Assembly: GCA_023213315.1 (NCBI GenBank)
Contig: JAKCPI010005104.1
Location: 154,325 to 218,324, forward strand
Source of the DNA: Euborellia annulipes
Lineage: Eukaryota > Arthropoda > Insecta > Dermaptera > Anisolabididae
DNA length: 64,000 bases
Reading direction: 5' to 3'
Numbering within the stretch: the first letter of the stretch is position 1; every line of letters begins with the position of its first letter. Position numbers and translations under genes: made by a program. Positions 1 through 10,400 of the stretch are shown here, piece by piece. Below the pieces are notes generated by a model. That model searched no databases. It was not told where the DNA came from and was given only the letters and a program-made list of their open reading frames with translations.

Positions 1-1109
1 TATGAATGTGTGGTGTTGTTTATTTATTGAAAATGAATTCTTCTAAACAGGGGAACCAAATAATTAAAGGTTTCCCAAATTTTCAACTTCCACGGGGATT
101 TTGTTTTCATAATTTTAAATTTCCGGATCTTTCTGAGTACTAAAAAGTGCAATTTAAAAAAATGTTCAATGTTCCACTAAATGGAGGTTTTCGGTGATTG
201 AAGTGAATAATAATTAGCCCAATATTGTCGATTATTAATCCAAATATATTTAAACCGTAAGTCTTTTCTCTCTTCTAAAAAGATTCATTCCCAATAACTT
301 CAATGAATTATAAGTTATAATCTCCTCCTCGAAATACAGACCACTTCCTTTTTTTTAAATTTATTTTAAGGTCTTTTTTGGCATCTAAGGCTATTTACCC
401 AGTAGACCCAACCCATTTATTTCAAATGATTGGTAGTTAATAATAAAGATAAAAAAATTTTTGAAGTTAATTAATAATTTGAAAATAATCTTTAATTTTT
501 AATGTTTTCGAAATTTGTACCTTTATTCATGTCTTTAAGTTTTCTTTTTTAGTTCGTCATCCCCCTTAGCCACCACATGTTGGGAATTACTGACTTCGGG
601 TCAGTTTTTTCATGTATAGGCCCTTGTTAGTTTCAGGTTGGTTCATGAATGCCTGTAGGTGTTGTATTCAAAAGATAATTTTAAAAATAATCAAATTACT
701 ACTGGTTTTTAATTTATATTATATTACAAGGGCAAAGCCGGCCCTCGGCCGCTGACCCCCATGCATCAAATTTATTCCTGCTCTCTGTTTCCCTCTCTGA
801 GTTAAAGCTTTTAAATTTCCCTGACTCCACATCCTCTGTCTCTGGCCAATCAGCTAGAGAGAGAGAGTGATAAACAGGCGAATTAAATCGGAAGTCAGTG
901 GCTAGCACTTTATATTATAGTAATGATTTTTCTGATTTTTCAAGAGGGAAGAGAAGGGGGACCCCCCTCCCCCGCAAATTTACTAATCTGAAATATTGAC
1001 CATATCTACAAATAAACAAATTGATTTCTTTATAAAATTGTAAATTGGCCGTTATAGGTATATTAATTAAGGAAGATAGATACGGAGCCAGGAGGATGAA
1101 AAATTATTT
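1..1109. other. intron, mostly featureless
   Basis: This stretch lies 3' of the last visible wake exon, so it is presumably intronic. It is A+T-rich with no recognisable exon or element. The only contrast is a GC-richer patch at about 730-905 on the minus strand, with a CT-repeat that mimics a splice acceptor at 854-855. Confidence 0.4.
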
Positions 1110-1575
1110 AAATTCTTTTGGTGGACGTTTCGGAAGCCAATCGGGTCCAAAGGTTGTTAAGCAATAAGCCTATACATAGATGTTGTGTGTGGATAGAATA
1201 TTTATACAATATTATACGAGGCATCTTTTTGTGTATGGGAAGAGCTCTCTGTGCTTGTTTTTTTTTCCCAATTCCCGCATACAAAAAGATGGTTCTTATA
1301 ATGTTGTATAAACCAGGAAACATGAGCTAACGGTAGCCTCAGATAATAAAGATCCTAAAAAAGAAAAAATTAATTTTCTTTAACATAACCTCCAATATCA
1401 CCTGGATACATCCGGGTAACTTCCTGATTTCCGAGTAATTTAAGAAGATCCTGGTCTGTTTCAGGATAAATTGTAAATATTCTATATATTACACGACAAC
1501 ATCTAATGTATATTTCTTAACAACCGTTGGACCGGAAGGACTCGATTGGCGTCCGAAACGTCGATCAAAAGAATT
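1110..1575. repeat. inverted-repeat element with hammerhead-like ends (PLE type)
   Basis: Left arm 1111-1215 and right arm 1465-1573 are imperfect inverted copies sharing the cttaacaac…ttggacc and CCGAAACGTC segments. The right arm reads GGAAGGA, a stem (GGAC…GTCC), then GAAAC-GTC at 1538-1562. The left arm carries the same GAAACGTCC on the minus strand (1124-1131). A second, tighter inverted repeat (1201-1240 with 1269-1310) sits in the centre. The layout matches Penelope-like element ends; no protein is encoded. Confidence 0.55.
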
Positions 1576-2891
1576 TTTTTATTCCGACTGCGCATCTATC
1601 TTCCCTATGATTGATTTCTTTTGTCTAAATTTCTCTTTGAATCCAATTATAAATGTTTGGAAAGACTTTATTCAATTACTAAATTGTATGCAATCATTCC
1701 TAAATTCCTCCAAAAAAAAAAAAAAACAAATTTTAATTATGCCAGAATCCTCTTAAGATATAATTTCAAAGAAATAAGTTAGCCCTTGACCCGAAGCGCA
1801 GAGGTACTAGCATTCGCATCTCGTATCAAGCGAGGAAAATTTATTTCAATTGAATTGATTACTAATCAGACTTTCAAGTCTAACCTCAACAGGCATCTTC
1901 TCAGTTCCCGCAGTTGAGTTTCCCCTTTATGCTTCTCCTTTTGTTTTTATTTTCTTCCTGGCTGCATGTGACTATTGGTCATTATAGGTCTTCGGACCTT
2001 ATGCACCCATTCAAAAAAAAAAAAAAAAAAAAAAAAAAATCAATTAAAAGAAGTCTAAATTGCCTACAAAGACTAATTTATAATAATATAATACTATAAT
2101 AATAAAAAAAAACCTGTCTGTTTCTTATTATTTAACTACTCAACGAAAGGAACATATTTTTTTTTTTTTATCAATTTATCTCTTTAAAATAAATTTTCAT
2201 AGTAATATATTCAACCGATGAAATATCACTTTTATTAATACAAAGAGAATCAAGAAATTATCAGTACTCTATAAATAATTTATAAAATCGAAACGGTTGA
2301 ATGTAAATTCATTCTTTCGTAGATCCTTACTCACTCAGCTAGTTAATAAATCGTAACGGTTTGTTTCAAAGACTTCATTCACTTCACTCTAATACATATT
2401 TTATTATTTAATTAACATTGTTTCTTTTGATAAAGGATTTTTTTAATTTATTCTTTTAATAAAATTTTTTTTTTATATCAAAAGCATTATTTTAGTCTAA
2501 AATAAAACTTATTAAATTTTTTTTTAAGAGAATGAAACCTTAACAAAGAAAAATGTCATATAAACCTTTATACAATAATAATTAAATACATTTTAAAATA
2601 AATCTTTAGTGGTCAACCAGATTCATATTATAATATTTATTCATTTTAACTAACCTTCTCAACAAAGTGAAGATCCTGATTCGTATTACAAATTCAGAAT
2701 CTAATTATGGAAAAAAAATCTTACGCAGAAAAAATATGAAATGATTGAATTATTGATATCCTAAGCGGGAGAAGCCAAATGAAAAGCAGCAAAAAAATTT
2801 TTTCATCTTCCAATCTTAATAATAATTCTTTATTTGCCTAGATTTAAAAATTCTCTCAGATATGCTTAAAGTACTAAACCGTATATTCGAC
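1576..2891. other. A+T-rich intron, nothing recognised
   Basis: Apart from a 27-base poly-A run near 2013-2039 and other homopolymers, I see no gene or repeat element. The 61-codon frame through the poly-A run is accidental. Confidence 0.4.
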
Positions 2892-3142
2892 CAGTGGCGT
2901 TATTTCAACTTTTTCTTGGGGGGGGGGGGGACAAACTTTTTTTAAATTTACTTACAAATAGATACTCAAATTTGGCCTAAAGATATTTAACTTAATTAAT
3001 TGTTTAATTTTGTACAATTTATATACTCGTAGATGTATTTTGAAGTATTTTATTTAGAATAATAAAAAAATTAAAAAAATTAGAGCCTTTGGGAAGCAGA
3101 GGGGAGGGGCAAATGCCCCCTGCTCCCCAAATGATGCCACTG
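2892..3142. mobile_element. hAT-like G-tract MITE with target duplication
   Basis: Starts CAGTGGCGTTAT and ends GATGCCACTG (inverted). It is flanked by 8-base direct repeats TATTCGAC (2884-2891) and TATTCTAC (3143-3150), one mismatch. A 14-base G run lies 30 bases inside the left end and a C/G-rich block (AATGCCCCC…) lies near the right. It carries no transposase; an 8-base duplication with a CAG…CTG terminus is hAT-like. Confidence 0.8.
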
Positions 3143-3279
3143 TATTCTACATGTTTAAAAATAATAATTATGTTAAATTTCGTACCTTTCAAAATATTCC
3201 CTGCAGCATAGGCAACCAATTTAACGAACAAATCTAAAAGTTTATCTACTTTGAAAGGAGAAGGGTTTATTTTAAATTA

Positions 3280-3600
3280 TTAAAACATTTGCAGCAGCAG
3301 TTCTGCAGAGTGAACCAGCAGAGATACACAGGGATGTACACGCCCGCACCAGGGACACACATTTTTCTTCTGGTCACTTTTGATCTACTGTGTGTGTCCC
3401 TGGTTCGGGCGTGTATATATCCCTGTGTGTCCCTTAAGGTTCACTATGCAGACCTGCTGCGGGCGTGTGGATCCCTCGATCATTTTTAATCATTTTTACT
3501 CGGGTAGCCATTTTAATTTTTTTCGCCTGGGTGGGTTGCATTTTTTAGCTCCAGAAGCTAATGCTCAACCTGAGCCATAAATCAGGGGCCCCTCTGGATT
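3280..3600. repeat. interspersed repeat, 'ccctgtgtgtccc' family
   Basis: Contains repeated blocks of the gtgtgtccctggt(t/c) type around 3345-3432. Relatives occur at 25340-25400 and at 53270-53310/53504-53525. The copy near 53.3 kb is split by a MITE; this one shows the uninterrupted arrangement. The short frames across it are not genes. Confidence 0.5.
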
Positions 3601-4147
3601 AGTAGTTTTAGCTATAATGAGGTGATTAGCTGAGTAGATAAGCTAGATATCAAATAAGCTTATAGAATGCAATTCAGATTTAAATTCATTTGATGAATAG
3701 CTGCTTTCTGGGAAAGAAATTGAGACCCCACTATAGAAAGATGCTTCCTGAAGTAACCCTAACATGTTTGATGTTGGACTAAAGTAAAATATCTATCTAT
3801 ACGAGAAATAAATAAAATAAATAAAGCAACTTCTCTTGAAAAATTGGAAATCAGCCACTTTGAGATGTCTTGCGCATCCCGGTGGATTGCCGATACTGAC
3901 CAATGAATTAATTTACTTCATTTATTACTAGAGTAAATAAACTTAAAATTCTTTAATACATAAAATATGTTACGCTGAGTTAAAGCAATATTGTTGGATG
4001 GTAAACTCATATTTTCATTATTTATTTAATCTAGAGGGAGTAATCTTAAAACTTTTAAATTTATTATACCAATTTAAAACTGTAAAATGTTAAAGTTTTC
4101 GACAGAATAAATGATCATTATATAAATCCCTTAGAAGTTTTCCTTAC
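3601..4147. other. intron, nothing recognised
   Basis: Directly downstream of the wake exon donor. A+T-rich, no exon, no clear repeat. Confidence 0.4.
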
Positions 4148-4450
4148 TTGCTTGATCAAATCCCAGCAGCATTTTCTTCAATCCTTTGGCTCTTCGTTCC
4201 CAAAGTAAAAGTTGTTTTTCAGCTCCAGCACCCGCTGCAGCTGCAACCAAAGGTGGCGTCGTCGTAAGCCGATTAAGATTTGTGTTATTGTTGTTGTTAT
4301 TATTGTTATTGGTGTTGTTGTTGTTGTTATTGTGCGTAGGATCAGAGCCGAGATCAAGGGTAGAAAGACCACCGCCAAGTTCTTGTACTCTTCTTTCGGC
4401 CTCAGCGACGAGTTGTTTCAAATGCGACCCCAATGATTCGGGACTTTTGA
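4148..4450 (-). CDS. wake: wake/ANKFN1 exon, helical linker before FN3, with poly-Asn tract
   Basis: A 303-base exon between …gttggcag (acceptor, 4451-4452) and CAA GCA A|gtaagg (donor). Phase 1 in and phase 1 out, 100 whole codons. It starts KSPESLGSHLKQLVAEAERRV, a coiled-coil-like helix. Next comes a low-complexity tract of about 15 Asn broken by Thr, made from AAC/AAT repeats near 4283-4331, and then an Ala/Gly patch. It ends in LWERRAKGLKKMLLGFDQA; a Trp-containing basic helix like this precedes the FN3 domain in ANKFN1 proteins as I recall them. The open frame running past the donor to 4131 (SKENF, stop) is intron read-through. The plus-strand frame over the same bases (poly-Leu/Val) is a shadow of the Asn codons. 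Confidence 0.85.
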
Positions 4451-7400
4451 CTGCCAACAAAAAAAAAATTTTTAATTAAAAAAGATATGAAAGAGAAATT
4501 ATCAAATTTTATATCTGGAGGTTTACTTCTTTTAACTTCGTAAGATAGAGCTAACGATATTTATACAAATTTTACTTTATTATACAGGTCAACTGTTGTG
4601 TGCACATTCTCACAGTTTCAGCCCGAAAAGGACCATCATCAGGCCTGAAACATACATATTACTATTTCAAAACTTCATGTAACATCGGGTTAATTTTACA
4701 TAGGGTTAAATATTATTATTATAAAAATCATAATTGTGATGTCTTATTTCATTGTATTTTAAAGAAAAAGAATATGTAACCATATGTTAAATTAACCCGA
4801 TGTTACATGAATATTTGAAATAGTTATATGTATGTTCCAGGCAAGGGCGGATACAAGAGGGGGAGGGAGGGAAAGGAGGTAATTACCCCCACCCCCCGAG
4901 ATTTGAAAAAAATATATTTTTTGGGGAAAAAAAATTGTATTTTTAATATAAAATTTTAAAAACTAATTCTTAAAAATTTGATTTATATATATATTCTGGT
5001 AAACAACTACAGAATGCACCTTTAAATTACCGATAATAAGAAAAAATTGTGTGCTGTGCGACCAGTCACGCCAGATTACCCTCCCCCCCCCCCCCCGAGA
5101 AACTTCTCTGGATCCGCCACTGGTTCCAGGCCTGATGACGGTCTTTTTAGGACTGAAACTGTGAGAATGTGCACACAACAGCTGCCTGGCAATAAAATTC
5201 CTGTATAATAAATTACAATTATTTGTTTAATTATCGTTAACTTCATCTTACGAAGTTAAAAGAAGTAAACCTCCAGAAAAAAATTAGAATTATTTTAATG
5301 AAATTAATTAATAGATTTATCCTCTTTCCTCTTCCTGAAATTATCCAATTTTATTATGTTAATGATAAACATTCTTTTCGTAAAAATAGTCATTCTCAAT
5401 AATATTTTTTGACAGGTTCACATAAAAAAAAAAAAACGAGACAAGTAATGATATTTGAATAAACCCTGTTCGGATTGGGGTGTTGAGATTCACAACTATT
5501 TCAAAATCCCATTTTGAGTCGACTTCCTTCTTTACGTTTGAAATGGAATATTTCCAACGATCGATATGAAGAGAAAGTAATTTCTTATGAATAAAATTCG
5601 CACCTATACAAAACGAGATGAATTGAATTGTTTTTGTTTGTTCTAAATTATGATAGAAAATTGATGTTCCCACCTTTATTGTGTTAATAGAAACTTCAAC
5701 ATCAATCAGTGACAAAACTTGGGATTATTGAATTGAATACAAAAGACTTCTGAATTAGACATCTCTCTAAATCAAATTAAGGGGATAGGTTTTGAAAAAT
5801 CTGTTTTACATTTCTTTTCAAAAATAATTTAACATTTATCTAATCTTTTGAATTTTAATTAAATGAATAAGTGAATGAATTTATTTATATAGCCTACGTT
5901 AATAAGAGGAAGCTTTATAAATTTTTTTGATTCCGTCTCCAATTGAATTTTTTTTTAATTTATAATTTTCTAATTAATATTTAATGCAAATACATATCGC
6001 TTCTTAAATGGAAAAGTGAAACAACTCAAAATGTTTCTTTTTTCAGGAAAGCAGTTTAAATAAAGTTTTCTATTTTCTTAATGGAATACGTGATGTATTT
6101 AAATTATTGTGATATTGCAATGCACATATTTCTTCTAAAAACTGTACTGACTCGTGTTTAACTCGACATCAGTTAGACAAATGATGCATTTCCACAAAAA
6201 TAAGAGAATAAACGCCAAAATTGAAAAACGACACTAGCACATTCTGGGGGTGATACTTAGAAGTGAAAGAAATGACACTTTCCCATATAAAAAGAACTCA
6301 TTTTTACTTTTTTTACACAAAATATCAAAATTGATCATTTTTGAGTTGTGCCACTTTTCCATTTAAGGAGCGATATGTAGCCCTAATATATTTATAATTG
6401 AAGTTTGCATCTATATTTTCAAAATAAATAAATGACGTCGAATTGTGTATTGGTCACTGTCCAAACGGCTTAAGCAGCGAAACTTTTAAGCGGGACCTCA
6501 CCATTTTTGACAAATTTTTTTCTTTATGTGTTCAATAACCATTTACTCGTTTATTTTATTACTATGTCTAAATCTAGAAGATAAAATAGTGAATTACAAA
6601 ATGAAATTTTTTTTTTCACTCTAACAAATATATTTTTTTACAATGGTTTATAAAAATAAAATTTTTTAATATCCGCGATTGAAATTTTGTGACTGTCCTC
6701 ACCGAGTTCAGTTTCTGAAGATGGTCCTAAACAGGACCGAAACGTTAGCACTGAGGGAAAAATAAATGAAAATATAATTAGCTGTTCTCTCTTTATATTT
6801 TTTTAAATATTTTGTTATACATTGGCCAGGCACGTAGCCAGGTGGATCTCGGGGAGATTCAGCCCCTCCCCCCCTCTCCGAAATTGATTCATTTTCAAAA
6901 TTATAAAAGTTTTTTACATATTATATATGTGTATATAATTTGAACTGTGTCCTGTTACCCAAACGATGCTCATTCTTCAAATTAATGACTTTGAACAAAA
7001 TTATAATAAACCCCCTCTCCAAAAAAAAAAATCGGGCATGAATTTGGCAAACATTTCTCCTATCTTTCCTATGAAGTACAAGATTAAAGTATGTTTCAAA
7101 TATTTTGGTTATAGATCTACATTTTAAAGAGCATCTGAAAAATAATTGATTTGCGAATTTTATGAGCGAATTAAAAAAAAAAAAAAAAAACTCAAAAAGT
7201 ACATTAATAATAATAATCACTAATACTATTTGTCCAATTTATTTTCTCGGGGTATCTAATTTACACATCAACCTCGTAGCTCTTTTCTTTCTTGTTTTAT
7301 TTTGAAACCCACAAATAGACAGACAATTTTGCGGGACTCAGGTGGATTTCCTCGTCATCAAATTTTTGACATGAATGCAATAGTTTCTCTCTATGTATTA

Positions 7401-10400
7401 ATAAAATATATAAGAAGTAAAAATAGTTAAATAGTCTTAAAAAAATAGTAATGAGAAATGAAATGAAGTTAAGGGCAGAGGGCGCAGAGAATTAATTAAG
7501 ACTCTCCTTAAATAATAAAGCATAAAAATGATTGATGATTTTTTTTTTTTTTGGTTAGGATTATCGGTTTCTCTTTCAATTAATTTTCAATTAATAAAAA
7601 GAAAGGGAAAGATGACTCACATTGATTGCCTTCTTGAGCTCCGAACGCCACCAACATTTTGGCCAACTGTCGGTTATGGTTGAGAACGGCGATGTCAAGG
7701 GGTGAGAGACCGTCCGCGTTCACGCTATAAAATAAAAATCCGAGGACAAAGGTCAACAAACCACTCTACTAACTTATTTCTAATTCAGATATATTTTTTA
7801 TGTATACGCATATATATAAAACTTTTTAATTGAGGCAAGTCTAGACACTTTTATGAAAATAGAACATGCAAACAAGAACGTTTTACTATTCAAGTTCATT
7901 CTTTTTTTTTTTTTTTTTAATATATTAAAGATAATTTCGTTTAATTTTATTTTTATTGGATCAATATATTATATTCATAACGGAAATATTGTTTATTTAT
8001 GCGAACGTTTTTACTCTATAAGTATCAAAAACTTGTTAATGATGTTATTATTATAGTAAAAACTTTTAAAATAATTCTTTGATAAGTTTCCAACAACAGT
8101 TCATTAATTTTATACCAGTATTTTTCTTGTGTATTTAATAACACGTAAACATAAGATTATTGGTAAATTCAGTGGGCGTAGCTAAGTAAAAAATTCGTAT
8201 ATAATTTGTTTTAAACTGTTTCAAAACTATTATAAAATTCGGGAGTAGTTAAAAATTTGTTTTTTAACATCAATGGTGAATGAGAAGGTTATGATTTTGA
8301 TAGCTTTGAAATAAAAGCAATATGTTAACGTCGCTGTTAAAACTTTGTTTAGAGAATAGCATTTTTTTAACGCTGATTGTTTTTACTTACTTTTTAACAC
8401 CCATTTGCCCCCGGGCTTGGTGTAGTAGGTAGCGTTCCTACCTCCTATACCAAACGCCGCGGGTCCGAACCCGCGACTTTTGGCATACAAGGTTAGCACG
8501 CTAACCTCTACACAAAGCCCGAGGGCAACGTCACTGTTGATTGATTGATTGATTGATTAGTTGTTCTGGGGCTTCTCTTTGCACTGCGACCTTCTAGATC
8601 AGATCTATTGTGCTCCCCCGATCTAGGAATGGTTCGAATTCGGGTGATGTTTTACTCCTGAATTCCTATGTCCATCCCTCAGGCCCTAAGTGCCTGGAAT
8701 TGGAGGGGATGTGTACTCCCTTTTGCTCCATCAGAGACGTTCGACTTTGGTTGAATTTTTTCGGCAAGTTGGGTTCGAACTCGAGTGACATTTTACCTCG
8801 AATTACTAAGCCTCAGCTTATCCGATAAGCCACTCTCGCCTCAACGTCACTGTTAAAACTTGCTTTAAAGTATAGCATTTTTTAACGCTAATGTTATTAG
8901 TTTACTTTTTAACACCCAATTTATGATATTAAATTTTAACGTCTGTTTTTAGAGAATAGACTCAGTAACTGGACGCAACGCTTCCGGGCCCCTGGCTTAA
9001 GGGGGCCCTTGAAAAATGTATTATATATAAAATCATATATTTAATTAATTTTTTTTTTTGTCTATAAATATCATTTAGAAATATTAAAATATCAAACATA
9101 ACAAAATGTTAGTAGTGGCCCGGTAGTTTGAATGGGCTTAATCTAGTTACGCCACTGAATAAGATTTTAATAAAATTTTATTTTCCTTGAGCCGACAACC
9201 TAGCTAGCTCATTCGACAAGGAACCACTTAGTGTTAAAAAACCTATTTAAACTTGTCTAGTTTCATATATGTAGTAAAAATAGATAAAAAATTTTATCAA
9301 AGAAAGAAAAGTATTATATTTTTCTTTGCATATTTATTTTTTCGGCATCTTACCTTATATATATTGATCCAGGCAAATTTATACCTATATACTGTACCAA
9401 AATGCAAATGATATAAATAAATATTTAGAGTGCTGAGACTTTTAAAAATGTTTACTATTTTTAATTTTTCGACCATTGAAGGGTAGGCATATTTATTAAT
9501 TATTTACTTATTTACAAAATTAAATGTATTTTTTAAACTAGTACTTTACTGATGCACTTTTTCAGTTTTTTCGATTTCTCAAAATTTGCTCCAACGATTT
9601 TTTTAAAATTCATATATCAACTATTTTTAGTTGCTCTTTAGAATGTATATTCTCATTTTGTGATTGAAATCTTCTGAAGACCACTTTACTCTTGTACTCC
9701 ATAGAAAAGATAGGAGAAATGGTTGCCATGGTAACAAAATATAAATATTTTGCCATACTTATAAATTTTATCGAATGTACCGTACTGGACTGGCGCACAG
9801 CACACAACTTTCTCTTACCTTCGGTAATCGAAAGTTGTGTTCTGTGCTTGTCACACCAGATTTTTTGTGTCGACATGTATTTAGTTTCCGACAGTACGGT
9901 ACATTCGATTTTCAAGATGATTAAGTATGGCAAAATATTTATATTTTGTTACCATGGCAACCATTTCTCTATCTTTTCTATGGAGTACAAGAGTAAAGTG
10001 GTCTTCAGAAGATTTCAATCACAAAATGAGAATATACATTCTAAAGAGCAACTAAAAAATAGTTGATATATGAATTTAAAAAAAAATCGTTGGAGCAAAT
10101 TTTGAGAAAATCGAAAAAACTGAAAAAGTGCATCAGTAAAGTACTAGTACTCTTTGGTCGATTTTGTTCAAAAGCTTCGTGTCACGTCCCATGGGGGTGC
10201 CTAACTTAAATATAAAATTTCAACCTCCTAGCTCTTTCCCTTCTTGAGATATTTTGTTCACAGACAGACACACACACAGACACACAGACAGACAGACAGA
10301 CCATGTCGCGAAAACCACTTTTTGGATTCAGGGGACCTCAAAACGTGAAGATCCATCAAAATCTCGACATCGAATTTTTGACATGAATCCAATACATTCT

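Noticed and set aside
714..908. Possible minus-strand wake exon after a CT-repeat acceptor at 854-855 (DWPETEDVESGKFK…), phase-compatible with the exon ending at 4148.
   Set aside because: The acceptor is made by a microsatellite, no good donor follows, and the peptide shows none of the FN3 signature expected at this point in the protein. A one-in-three phase match is weak evidence.
1118..1330. Overlapping open frames on both strands.
   Set aside because: They arise because the sequence is an inverted repeat; both strands read similar bases.
4186..4479. Plus-strand poly-Leu/Val frame.
   Set aside because: It is the antisense shadow of the AAC/AAT codons of the wake exon.
5359..5715. 118-codon minus-strand open frame.
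   Set aside because: It starts with TTG, has intron-like base use and Phe/Lys/Asn bias, and matches no family I know. Chance is likely in A+T-rich DNA, though it is long.
8408..8526. tRNA genes at SINE heads (also near 13303, 21448, 30487, 44505 and 61900).
   Set aside because: The A and B boxes are present, but the anticodon arms and acceptor stems do not pair, and a SINE body follows. These are tRNA-derived SINEs or fragments.
9610..10066. 107- and 124-codon frames on opposite strands.
   Set aside because: They lie in the Rep-A palindrome and are translations of repeat arms, not genes.
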